Shown: positions 45,861 to 58,700 of the stretch, piece by piece | How positions within the stretch are numbered: position 1 is the stretch's first letter | Layout: every line of letters starts with the position of its first letter | Assembly (NCBI RefSeq): GCF_026213295.1 | Contig: NC_079434.1 | Coordinates: forward strand, 9,913,651 to 9,977,650 | Length of the DNA: 64,000 nucleotides | Reading direction: 5' to 3' | Source: Gadus chalcogrammus | Taxonomy: Eukaryota > Chordata > Actinopteri > Gadiformes > Gadidae | Notes under the pieces: model-generated | What the model saw: only the letters and a program-made list of their open reading frames with translations | Database searches by the model: none | What the model was told of the DNA's origin: nothing | Translations under genes and position numbers: made by a program

Positions 45861-46697
45861 CTTTTCTCGTGTACAACAGGATTAGCCTGCTAGCTACAGC
45901 TAGTGGTTCCCCTGTATTATTAACTATGTTATTAAACCGCTTATTTTCCGCGTCGGGTATCCGTTATCATCTAATGCATCAGCTCAGACGGCTCTAAGTT
46001 ATACATATGAAGTGCGTTGTGTATAATACGAGATATTATCCAAGCTAAACCATTGCAGGTCGAATGTGAAATCGGATCCGCATTTTGTAAAAGCGACGTC
46101 ACATTCGTTTACGCCCAGCGCGATGCTGCATTCAGGGGAACTCGTAAATATCCAATTCTCACCAATGAGGCGTTCAAGGAACCACGATAACACGTTCCTC
46201 CATGATTGGTCCATGCTAATTTGAATTTAATACGAGTCGAAAAAGGGTAATGTTAATAATAAAAGTTTGATGGTGTTTTATTTTTGTTCCAGTATTATGT
46301 TGTAGTAGTAGAACTAGCAGTGTGATTTGTGTCAGTACACAAAACCTTGAGAGCAAAAGTATTCCCAGCGGGTATTATTACCACTGAATCATTTGTTTTA
46401 ATCTGCTTTTTCGTGATTGGTAATTTGGTATTGATTCAGATTGAATCAGACTGAAAACCTTGAATTAACAAATGTAATTTTGCTGTACTATAATAACTTT
46501 CATCAAGTTTTGTTTTATTTTCATTAATTCTCTGCTACTCTTCAGAAAGTAGATACAACTAGAGTTCACTAAACGGCTTCAAATGTTCACTATGTGACCC
46601 CGTAACTTTATAAATCAGGATTCAATAGACAGTAAAATACACACACATAAGAAGTATTGTAAAAAATTATAATGTAAACAAAACATCATCATCGGTG

Positions 46698-46703
46698 TTT
46701 ATT
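46698..46703 (-). terminator. yae1 polyadenylation signal next to the stop codon
   Basis: On the minus strand the TGA stop (46707-46705) is followed after a single A by AATAAA. If used, the 3' UTR would be only some 20-30 bases. Another AATAAA occurs further downstream near 46273-46280. Confidence 0.5.
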
Positions 46704-46704
46704 T

Positions 46705-47343
46705 TCACGCTGTGCTCCTCAACGACTGCAGTTGCACAATTAGTTCCCGTGGTAACCCCAGCTCATCCACAAGGTCCTCGCACGCCCGCAGGAGCTCGAG
46801 AAGGCTCTCTCTGGAGTCAAAACTCCTGGAGGAGGAGAACGAGGAAATGGAGGAGGAGGAAACCTTCAAACAAGGTTCTTGCTCCATCTTTTCTTCTCCT
46901 CCTTTCTGGCAGCAGTCTGTCTTATTGCATCCTCCTCCTCCGCTACCATCTCCTCCTTTTTGTCCACATCCTCCTCCTTCACCACCTTCTCCTCCACATC
47001 CCCCTCCCCCACAACATCCGCCTCCTTCTCCTCCACCTAATCCTCCAGCCGACCCGTCGTCCTTTCCTCCTGGTCCCCGGCCGCCTTCCTCCTCCCCGGG
47101 GTGGACCCCCAGGTCTTCCAGGCTATCGGAGACGGTGCTGGCGGTCACAGGGGGCTTCTCCAGCGCTTGCCTCATCTCCTTCATCAGTCTCTCCTCGTGC
47201 TGGACCACTCGCTGGAGCAAGCCGCTCACCGACACCGGGGTGGAGTTGAGGGGCGCCGGCCTCTGCTGGCACCAACACTGGATGGCACTGAGGGGGTGGA
47301 AAACCACAAAGAGATGAGCTTCATCACACACACACACACAATG

Positions 47344-47426
<83 letters not shown>

Positions 47427-48042
47427 GAACAGCCGACCAGCTGTGAGTCATACACAGAACAATAAACCACGAGAACGACGTCAAAAGCCGCCAAAACAAA
47501 GAGACAAAAGCGACTCGTGTGAGGTGGAATCAATGGAAACATCGTAGTAAAGAGGACCCTGCATAACAGTGTGTCCAAGGCGACATTCAACTGTGTTTTT
47601 TTTTTTTACTGTTTTTAAATACAGCTACCTCACGATCCCTTTGAGACGGCCGAGGGCCACCGTCTTCAAGGCTCCTTCTCGGTACCCCAAGTTGAAGCCG
47701 ACCTGAAGAAACTGTGCTTTCGCCGTGTCGATGCCCTCCACGTAACCATCCTGGGGACACGGAACATTGTCCAACACTTTACAGGACAGTGTCAGCAGAA
47801 CACAATATCAAATGGCTCGGTATGCAACGCGCATCAAAACAAATAAGTCAAGGCTTCAAAGCCGTTATTGTATACATGATCATAATAATGTTATACAGGC
47901 CTTCATAAATATTTATCGTTATAACTACCTTGACTCGTTTCTCCATGTTGTGCTTCCACTCTTTGTTTTGTAAACTGATGTCATCCGCATCATCGTCGAA
48001 GACATCATCCCCGCTGACCGAAACGGATTTAACCCACGACAT
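46705..48042 (-). CDS. yae1: Yae1 homologue, adaptor for iron-sulfur loading of ABCE1
   Basis: Three exons are read: 48042-47929, 47750-47629 and 47287-46705 (272 codons plus stop). Phases and GT-AG sites agree. The start MSWVKSVSV matches human MSWVQAAS. The segment NKEWKHNMEKRVKDGYVEG through IDTAKAQFLQVGFNLGYREG to GRLKG contains the regularly spaced glycines of the family (deca-GX3 pattern), around residues 28-76. In yeast and human, Yae1 works with Lto1 to recruit the cytosolic iron-sulfur machinery to ABCE1. The C-terminal LVDELGLPRELIVQLQSL parallels human SLVKQLGLSVDVLQHLKQL. Human YAE1 has 226 residues; the extra length here is a Gly/Cys-rich run near residues 160-215 (GGGEGGGCCGGGGCGGEG). 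Human YAE1 is also a neighbour of POU6F2, supporting the call. Confidence 0.92.
47325..47422 (-). repeat. (CT)n and (TG)n in yae1 intron 2 upstream of exon 3
   Basis: On the sense (minus) strand about 38 CT units (47422-47346) are followed by a short TG run, then about 35 bases to the exon 3 acceptor CCCCCTCAG. CU repeats bind PTB-type splicing regulators. Confidence 0.9.
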
Positions 48043-48330
48043 GTTTGACTTTCACTTTCATTTAACTTTTCTGGTCAGTGTACCCGTACCAATCGACCAG
48101 AGGGACTTGACCTGACTGTCATGTGTGCATTTGGATGCTGGGATGAGAGGCACACATTCAGCCTACGTCATTACATTGCGCTACCATTTCTTCTACGGCG
48201 GTTAAAACGTGAAATGCGTTCTAGCGCCACCTATCGTTACAGAGTCGATTAACCCCACTTCTCCATCACCAGCAGAGGGAGCCACATCCACATAGGATAT
48301 AAACATAAGCAAAGACGAAACGCGACGGCT
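48043..48330 (-). promoter_or_regulatory. Likely yae1 5' UTR and promoter
   Basis: This is the sequence immediately upstream of the yae1 ATG. CpG content is moderate and no TATA box is evident. Exact start sites cannot be read from sequence. Confidence 0.3.
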
Positions 48331-48924
48331 TGAGATGGAGTCCATCTCTCGTGGGTTTTAGTTGTCAATCTGAAGGATGGAATTGTTTTCTTATTTTTTG
48401 TAACTTTTTGGTGGTAGTGATTATTTTTGACTATTCAGCCTTCAGAATAAAATCGTAAGCAATAATTGTTTTTGTTTTTTATCCCACTGCATTTAAAGTA
48501 GAGCTATAATAAAATGAATATGAAAAAACATTATCATTAGTATGTATTCATCCATGAAATATTATTTAAAAACATTTGTTGGGAAGTAGGTTGAGTCCAT
48601 TAGGCCCTCACCCGCCTCATTCCTCACTCATCAATGCGTCGCCGCGCTTTATTCTCACTGTGGGACCAACCACAACGAGAGTGTGGCTTGTTGTTCCCAC
48701 AGTTCTCAAGCATCATGTCTTGTTTTAAACAGAACTCAGGAGACGGCTGCTGGCGGACACATGCGTCTGAAGAAGGCGGAACACATTTGAACGGAAACCG
48801 GACAACAGCGGTCGAGCGGATACCGAGGGCCTCACTCACGTCCGCCACACCCCCGTCTCCCCACTCTCCAAGACCACTTCCACCTTCACCTCCCCCACCT
48901 CCCGGCCAATCACCAGACACATCT

Positions 48925-49110
48925 CCATCCAATTTCCACCGCACAATGTGTTCATTTTGGCCCTAATGGCATGTCATTTTGCTGGATCCTTTGGTCAAGA
49001 ATTAATCCTGGAATCAAAACAGATTTTCCGGGGAGCAATCTTCCATCAAGTATTGATTTTTTTACACTCACAGAGGCTGTACTCCCTAATTTAACCTGAC
49101 AGCCACCAGC
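48925..49110. other. Candidate conserved non-coding element
   Basis: The stretch is free of repeats and frames. It contains homeodomain-like words (AATTAATCC, TAATTTAAC) and TTTGGTCAAG, near the 3' side of a developmental transcription factor gene. The call rests on composition only. Confidence 0.25.
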
Positions 49111-49251
49111 ACAATGGAGCCCAAGCACCTTCTCCTGCTCCTCCTCTGCCTTCTCTTTCTCTCCCTTTCTCCCCCTTCCTTACTCCCTTACTCTCGCACT
49201 TACTTCCTCTTAGCTCCTCTCCCCTCACACAGAATAACAGATGAGAGGAGG

Positions 49252-49254
<3 letters not shown>

Positions 49255-49330
<76 letters not shown>
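49255..49330. repeat. (GA)n microsatellite
   Basis: About 75 bases of near-perfect GA repeat lie here, with GA-rich flanks to about 49395. Confidence 0.95.
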
Positions 49331-49336
<6 letters not shown>

Positions 49337-50707
49337 AACAGAGAGGGTGGAAGAGAGGTAGAGAGACAAAGCGAGAGAGACAGAGATAGGAAGGAAGGCG
49401 TGAGGTGAAGGACTTGCGGAGGTAGAACCCAGAGAGCATTGCTTACACAAAACCCGGCCCTGACGCCCCTGTCCCCCTCTCTCTCCGCTCTAATTATGTT
49501 TTCAAGTGTGGGTGCGACTGGGCAGGTGAGGCGCGAGAGAGCGGCCATCAGCTATCATTATGGGCCTGTTGACATCTCCCGCCGCCGCCATTGGAGTGAT
49601 TCTTCCATCTGTGATTTCCCGCTGGCCATTCCCCCCCCCCCCCCCCCTCCAAGCACCCAGAGACCCCCCCTCCCACCCAGAGAGAGAGAGGGCAGGGCGT
49701 CCGCACGGCCGCTTATAAGAAGATAAAGATATGTTGGGGTGGACAAGGTCACTTTCTTGCCTCTCTCATTACGTCTCTCCTTCTACTTCACCTCCTCTTC
49801 CCTTCCTCCTCCGCTTCTCCCTCATCTCTCTCCCGGTCCTCCTCTTCTCTCTTATCTTCCATCAAGCTCTCCTCTCTCCTCCTTTCTCCTCTCTCCTCCT
49901 CCTACTCTCTTCCCTTCCATCAGCCCATCTACAATTAGCACCTCCCTGCAGCCTCCTTGTCCTCCGGTCCAGCAGGCGGAGGTCAACGTGAGGAGAGGGA
50001 CATCGTGAGCGTGGTCTCCTCAGAACATCAGGGGAAGGGAGGGAGAGGAGAAGTGTCAAAAAGTTACAGTGACCCAAGAAGCGGCCCTTTCTTCAAGTGA
50101 AGCCTGCCGTCTCTGCAGCGCTAACGGCTTCTCTGGGGCTAGCCGGTCAGTAAGGTCAAAGGTCAGCAGGTGTTTGAAGCTCTAGGGCACTCTGTGGTAT
50201 TGTAATATCCAGCATTATCAAGAATTAGGAATCTTCTTGAGCCATGCTTCTCTACTCAAGTTTATATACCATATATTTTATACTATCCGTGATATTTACT
50301 AAAGGCCTCGGTATGGGCCTTCTATTAGAGTTAGATTACTATGTATAGAAAGTCTGTTCTTATATTAGACGTTCACCATCATCTGTAGGTGAACTTTAAA
50401 GCATTGGTCTGCCAGCCGCCTTGAGCGGAATATCTCAGCGATGAAGCAACTTGACGTGGAAGGAGCCTGTAGCGCTGTCGTAATACCGCATCAGGAAGCA
50501 GACAAAGAGCTCGGATCCCAAAACAGAACGCCAACAACACATAAAAAGCCTGCAATTAAGACCAGAGACACGTTACACACTCAGACAGATTTAGCGGAAA
50601 GTTAAACGGCCCCCAAAGTGCCGTTTGCGTCTGGCAGACATCTTCATAAAGACTCGCGTTATTAACCTTCCAGCTGTAAATACTCCCCACGCATCGTCCA
50701 CAACAAC

Positions 50708-50868
<161 letters not shown>

Positions 50869-51125
50869 CATGGATGCCTACCCCCAGCAGGTAATCACAG
50901 ACCGAGGGGCGTCCGTGCGGAGATGCGGAGCAGGAGACGCCTCGACGGCTCTTCAACCTTGAGGAGGACAGTCGAGGAGAGAGCGGGAGGGAGGGAAAGG
51001 GAGGGGAGAGAGGGCGAGGATGGACGAAGCGACAGTTCATTTACCCAGAACATCGGAGAGAGAACAGAAGCGATGGCTCACGCCTGATGGAAAACAAAGG
51101 CAGCAATTTTAAACCATCTGCATCC

Positions 51126-51233
<108 letters not shown>

Positions 51234-51426
51234 GCCCCCCTCCCACCACTGTCCGCACTCACATTGAAACATAATCCATTTGTAGCGCAGCAGACATGTC
51301 ATAATATTTCTATCCTCTTTTCTCTTCCTCGACAATTGTAGGTGTTTGTCGCTTGAACGGTCGCTTCTCCTGCCCAGGAAGACAGTGGACTGCTATGGAC
51401 GACCACTAAAGGCTCCTAATCCCCCG

Positions 51427-51465
51427 GACAGACAGACAGACAGACAGACAGACATACAGACAAAC
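51427..51465. repeat. (GACA)n tetranucleotide repeat
   Basis: About seven GACA units are followed by two altered ones (TACA, AACA). Confidence 0.9.
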
Positions 51466-52628
51466 ACAGGCAGCTGAGGATATGTAATCTTAACTCCGCA
51501 GGATAAAACAATAGGGATCAATAAGCAGCTCCGCCGGTATTGATTCAGACCCAGATGATGAATGGATGTTCAACAAGACGACTAAATGATGGGACTGATT
51601 TACACAGAGCGGAACATGTTTTGGTATTAATTCACGTGAGGGTATGTATCGGCCTACTAGGCCTGTAAGCACATTAAGGGGTTTCAAAGTAACAGTTATC
51701 AATACATTGTAAGTTTGAAGTTATCTAAGTAAAATATAATCTCTAAACTGGCTTAAATAATCAGATTCTGATGTGAATGTGATACAGGCTAGGCCTACTA
51801 CAGTAGAATGAATAACCATAGAACAGGTCAACTAGGCCTGTGAGTTGGTGTTCCAGTCTGTTTTAACTGGAGAGAAGCAGAACTCTGCTGACTCTGTCAC
51901 TGTAGCCATAAAATAAAGTAAACTTTTATCATCAGTGATAGTGAAAATATTTGAGATGTGGGTCAGCAGCTACATCTGCACAATTACTGAGTTAATGGAA
52001 AAAAACAAAAACAATGGAATAACAAATAGTCCACAACATTTCCCCATCAAACAAGCATCAAGCACTCAACATCTCGCGGGTTGAAATGAAAATAAAGAGA
52101 GCGCTGAAAGGAAGACCAAAAAGCGACTCCAACATCAGTTTTCAGCCTCATATTAATAATTTATGTTGTCTATGCTTTTTATTAGTATTATTTATTTATT
52201 TACCACTGTCTTTTCGGCAGCTCGTCGGGTTTTTCAAAGGCATCACGGACACGGGAACCGTTTCAAACTTTAGAGCTGAGTTTCAAAAGGATTTCTCCCT
52301 CTCTTCTTCTACTTGTCTCGTTATTGTTGTTTGGTAAGACAAAGCCATGCAACTTTGATGAGAGTAGCCCTGACACAGATAGAGATGTTTGATTGGCCCT
52401 GAAGAGGGCGGGGGTCGCTCCTCGAAAGGCGGGCTGCCAATCACGTGGGCGACACCACGCGCCATATGTTAAATTGGCAATTAACATTCCGTTTAACGTT
52501 TCAATTATTATTAGGGGTTCCGTATTAACCACATGGAGACACGCAGCGTTATAGCATATTCAGTAGATAAGGTAGGCCTATTATTAGTTGAATAATTACA
52601 CATACATTAAAGTGATTAATCCTCTCTC

Positions 52629-52729
<101 letters not shown>

Positions 52730-53954
52730 CTGTCTGTCTCTCTCTCTTTCTATCTAGTCATTCATTCCCGGTGTTTTTCATTGAACAATTCAAAACAGAA
52801 CAGATGTTTCATGTCAAACAATCGTTTATTACTAATTGTATGAATTTGACAGAATTGCGGAACATTATTTTTTATTCTTTAGAAATACACAAAGTGCTGC
52901 TTAACTGACCAAACCGATATTGCTGTATATATTCAGTTCAGCTCTCAGCTTATAAAATAAAACCAGCCCCTGCAGACCCCTCAGCTTTGGTTTAATTGGT
53001 TCCTATGAATAAATAATGAATAACATGTTAAAAACATAGGAACAACATATAAATAACAGTTTCCATTCCATAGTGATCATTTTTTTCCCTTCTGGTCGGA
53101 GTTTGGGCTCTACTCGTCTATCAGATGGAGATCTACTGAGCAGGACATGGAATAAACAAATAATAAGATAAATAAATCATAAATACTTTGCTGAATTCAA
53201 TAAAAGACCCTGTCTCCGTGTCCATATTCCCTTAACACACACTCTACTGTAACACCGACATAAGGAGCAGGGGGGAATACTGAGGTAAACCTGAAATGGA
53301 TTAAACATACTTTGAATTTCCCAAACCCCTTGTGTTTCCTCCTCTCCCGTATCTACCGGGTTGTCAACCTCAGGTGCGTGCGGCTGTGAAGAGCGCCTCG
53401 ACGGTGGTCTTTGGTATTGGCAAGCCAAGGTGCATCCAGACAGACAACATCTCCTGTGAGTTTGGCTCTAGCTCCTGCTGCTGTGTTGGGCTAAAGACCC
53501 AAACTAGGGTCCCAACAGGGAGCAGAAGGCCAGTCGTCCAAGTAGACCCTGCTCCTCGTTGATTGATGTATTCTCGGATGGAAATGGTTGGATACTGATC
53601 ATAAGTAGGAGGGACTTTCCAGAGGAAATGAACCCGTTGTGGTCACTGTGGAGTCTAAAAGTTGCATGTTCTTTCGAGTTAACTGTGAAAGACATAGATC
53701 ACCGTGGTTATGGTCTCCTCTGACCAACGTTGGCCAGGTTAGCTGCTATGCTAGAAGCTACATCTGGAGCCTTCTGCAATCAAAAAATAGGATTGTGTAA
53801 ACGTTTTGAATAGTGCTCAAGATCTGTCTGAATGGTTTTTTGAATCTCAAACATTTACATCCAATTAGCATGCAAAGGTTTCAGTGTTGAAACTGTAATA
53901 AATGTGTTTTTGAAATATTTATCAACCACCGTGTGTATGTGTGCGTGGAGCATC

Positions 53955-54146
<192 letters not shown>

Positions 54147-55231
54147 AGTTTGGAGCCAGGAGCGTAGTGTGGACTGGTTTAACCAAAGTGACATGTGGGG
54201 ACGGAGCGAGGGGACGTGTGACGGTGAAAACACGGCGGTGGATCTCCACTGCAGCGGAGCGGAGCCGACATCTGCCACTTACTCTCAGCTTTCTGCAAGA
54301 TGTGCACTTTCAGAACGGGGTGCTAGGAGAACATGTACATGAATAAATAACACATCAAATAATGATAATAATACAACTAAAAGAAGAACAAAATCTGGGC
54401 TCGACAACTTTAAATGACCCTTCTTAAGACAGACATGTAAAATAACTGTAATGTGATGTTTCCACTAATTATTCACTGCAGCATCCTTCGGACATTTACA
54501 GTTTAAAAGAATCAACAATACAAAAAATAAAAAAATAAACTAAATTATTCAGTTTTCTTCCTCTCAAAAATAAATAACAGGGTTTAAAATAAAAAGGAGA
54601 GCATAAAAAGGTTAAATACTGATTGGAGTTAATTAAAGCTTGGTCGTTTTGGACTTACTAAGCAGATTTCAAACACGCACAGTTATAGGAGATCATTATA
54701 ATAATTACAATTCTAATATCAAAACCAATGTATTGATATCACTGTGATGTTCGGCCCACCCGACGTGAGGCCCTGCTAAAGCGTTTGGTCCAGGAGGAGG
54801 AGCTGGCTGTAGGGAGAGCCCTGTCACATAGGAATTGTCTTTTAAACCTTGTTTTGACTCAAAACGTTTCGAGAAAGGATGGTTCGAAACTACATCACAA
54901 CAACACTCAAATCAATAAACCCATAAATAACAGATAATCAAAGAATGGAATGAATGTCTAAATCATTCCCAGTCCTCGAGCTGAAGTGATGAGATCTTTG
55001 GCTATCAGGCTTTGGTAACAGAATGACAGACCGACCCTCTCCCCCTCCAGCTGTTTAAAATGATTCATCAATCCCCTGTGCAGTCTTACAAATGTCACAC
55101 TCAGATCATCTGCAGTTTGGAGGCGGCCAACAATATGTATTATTGTTAAACAGAAAAGATACTAGATTCTTTTTTTTCTTCCAAAAAACAGCTTTTTCTT
55201 TTAAAAGTGTGGTTGCAATCTGAAGACAGCA

Positions 55232-55237
55232 TTTATT
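55232..55237 (-). terminator. Candidate pou6f2 polyadenylation signal
   Basis: AATAAA on the minus strand lies about 555 bases past the pou6f2 stop. The region between is AT-rich and frame-free, consistent with a 3' UTR. Longer UTRs cannot be excluded. Confidence 0.35.
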
Positions 55238-55790
55238 TTTCTCATTATTTACACAAAATCAAATGAAGGACAAAGGAAAAGCCGGAAGAGGCGTTAAAAT
55301 GTCGACCGCACACATAGAGCTTTGATTTGCCAGTACAAATGTAGAAATTTAGAGCACATTTACATTACAAAATTATTTTTGTACTCGGATGCAACAGACT
55401 TTGGTAAATAGTGTTTTGATTTGGTATGACTTCCTTACAAACCGACGGCTGGAACCGACGGTCCGGACGTTAGCGGGCTCCGAGGCATCAGAACCGTAGA
55501 CTCTTAGACACAGCACAGTTTGTACACAACTCTCAAATATTCATCTTTCTTTTTATACTGGCCTTCTTTTTTCTTAATTTTTTTTTGGGTTTTGCCGAGG
55601 TCATTTTACACAAGTGTGGGAATCACATTGACAACACATAGTTTGGTTTGAGAACTCCGTCCATCCGGTCCACTTCACACAAGCAGGGGAGGGGGGGTGG
55701 CGGTCCGCAGGGCACCCCGCCCGCCTCCATGCGCCACAGACCTTGGCTCTAGACCCTGGTCTGAGACCCGGGCCTTTCCACCGAGGGGGT

Positions 55791-58700
55791 CTACTTTGGG
55801 AGTTCTTCCATAGAGTCAGTGAGCGGGTCCATGGACGCGGCCGGGCCCGGCTCCGGTTGTTTCAAGCGCTTGATGGTGTTCTTCAAGGCCTGCCTCTTGT
55901 TGCAGAACCAGACACGCACCACCTCGCGGTCGTAGTTGAGTTTCTCGGCTATCTCGGTCATCTCCTGGCCGGAGGGGTGTGTGTTCTTCTCAAAGTGGCT
56001 GTTGAGGATCTCCAGGGCCTGCGGCGTGAACGAGGTCCTGCGCTTGCGTTTTTTGGACGGCTCACTGCCGATAAACTCGGTGAGGTTCTGCATGCCGGAG
56101 CGGTGGCGGGCTTCTGCCTCAGCCATCCAACGCTCCAGAACTGGCTTTATCTTCTGGGCGCTTTTAGGGGTGATGTCCAACTTCTCAAACCTGGCAGGGT
56201 ACAAAAGGCCAGGGTTCAGACTTTTAGCTACAGTGTTCTCCTGGGCTTCCTGTGGTAGGAAAAAGTGGCTTCTCAGGATGGTGTGTCTGGGGAGAATCAA
56301 GAAAGAAGAATCTTACTGAGGTTCCTTCCCACAGCAGGGGAAGTGCTGCCTGATACCGGGACAGAGGCCAGGGCCTTGTGCTGGTCCGGACAACACCTGA
56401 CTTTAGCACAGGCTAACTGTTAGCATGAACAGCATGACTAGCATGTGGAGCTAAAGAACGTAAATTAGCCTCTGTCCCAGCAAGGCAGTAGTGCAGAAAA
56501 AATACTTTACCATTTACTGTTTTGTGAAAATACAATACAATAAAAAACAACAAGCAATGCTTAACATCTGACTAACAATTGAATATGTGCCACTTTAAAC
56601 AGAAATATCTTAGCATCAAACCAGTATAAGTTCTGTTTCTAATTTCCTTTCTTCAAGTGATGATTGCCAAAAAATAGCAAAACAAGGCCTTAAATATGAC
56701 ATCATTTATTTACCAGAGAGACATGAATTATTAACAACCATGTGCATATCACACATTTCCTTTTGTTTTTTCTGCCATCTAATAACGTTTCAATTTTAAT
56801 GCTCTAATGTGGTAGAGTCGTGTTAGTTTATGTACATGCAACACATTCTTCAAATTCTGTACTTCTTAAATTAAACCTTCGGCTAGAATTATTCCCGAAA
56901 GTCGTTGCAAACACTCACTCTAGGAAGACCGTTAGTAGATTTTCACTTTCGAGTTCCAAACAGACTTTTATTTTGATGGGACGAAAAAAGATAATGCCCA
57001 TTCACAACCATTGTGAAAAGAGAAGGAGGAGGTTACACTGAGAGAAGGGAGAGTCCTATGTGTGTCCTTGAGAGACAGTGTCTGTCTGCTCCAGTGAAGT
57101 TGGACCAGTGCTGGCTGTCCATCCGACACCTGAAAGAGCGGCCTCAGGGTGGGCTGGACTAGGGGGTCTGATGTCTGGGCTGGTGGGGTGCGGGGCCTCA
57201 CTAGGTCTGGGTATTAACGGTCCAGTGTGCATAAGCAGGGGAGAGGGAGGGCAGGTCTGGGATTCTGAGTGGAGGAAAGCATTAGTACATAACCGGGGTC
57301 CGCCGGGACATTTCATGGATCAACGGGACCCAGAAATAATAAAATGAGCTGTGAGACGCTCATCTGGGTCAATGCTGTCTGGCCGCTGGTGCATAGGGAC
57401 CGGGGAGAGCAACTACCCATACTGCACCGCTCTCTCTGAGCCACGGCGAGACGCCAGGCCCGAGCACGCTATCTCCAGCGGTGATTTTACAGTTATGATT
57501 ACAGTAATGGCATTCACCCTGATCTTAACAGTAAGGAAGGACTAGTTCTGATGGACATTTAACCATGACCATCTGGTCATTTGCCAGATGCTTTTATCCA
57601 AACTCTCTTGACAGCGAGTTCAGGTTTGTGTCTTTAAGGAGCAGGAAGGAGTGGGGGACATCTTGCTCGGGGAGGCCTTCAGGTAGAGACAACCAGGTGA
57701 ACCCAGAACCCCCGGCCTGTCCACAGCCGGCATGATTTGATGAGCACCACGTGACGTCCACGGGACGCCTATGCCCAGACCATAGGAGGTCTCCTCCCAG
57801 CCCCTCATCATGGAGGGGCTGGGGGTAGGGGGAGACAGGAGCGGACCTGGCAGAGGGATCTGTCACAGTGTGTGTGATGTCTGGTTCCTGCCGCCTGGGG
57901 CCCCCCGGAGCCCCTCTCGCCCCCTCCGAGTCCTCGTGTCGGGCTTGATGTTGACTAAATGCAGCACGCCCCTTCGTCGGGAGAGGCCTGCCATGTCCCG
58001 TGTCACGCCGCCCGCCGCAAACCCGTCCTAACAACCCCTGTTTACTTTTGAGGCTAATGGTTTTTAATGTATGTTATAAATATGTGAATTATGCATGGCG
58101 CGTGAATATTTCATGGGTTGATTTCTAGGACTTTAAACATAAGTTGGCTTCTTACGAACCCCCCCCCCCCTCACCGCCCCTCCCCCCCCCCTTCACTGTG
58201 GTTTCACCTTCTATCGTCGCTTTGATGTTGATGTGATGAAATTTTTAGCGGTGCATGGCAGCTGTGTCACCTGTGCGGGGAGAGGACGTCAGTAATGCGC
58301 ACGCTTCCCTGCGACGCATTTAAATCATGCGCCGGGCAGCGAGGGCACGGAACGAGTGATGCAGCAGCAGCAAATTCAGAGCAGGGTTTTAGATAAGGAA
58401 GGTAAAGTATAATTGCTTGGACGGAATTTAGCTTAACCCGCTAAAATGCGATATTACATTCAAATAGCGTGTGAAAAGTGTACTATACCGAGCGTTGGAG
58501 CTGGTTTGATCATTCTATGGTGGAGAACTTTGGAGGAAACGCTGTGGACTTTGGGTTTGGGCTGGTTGGCACTTTTCCTTTAGTTACCTCGGAAATACGC
58601 TTCTCGGAGTTCGGAATGTTGGCACGAAACATCGGGCTAAACGCACCGACGGGCCCGACAAGACCAGACAACATTAACACTGATTGTCTCATCAATAGAT

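Noticed and set aside
46695..47547. Plus-strand frames rich in Ser/Pro and Arg-Glu across yae1 exon 3
   Set aside because: They are opposite-strand shadows of the Yae1 exon and of a (GA)n repeat.
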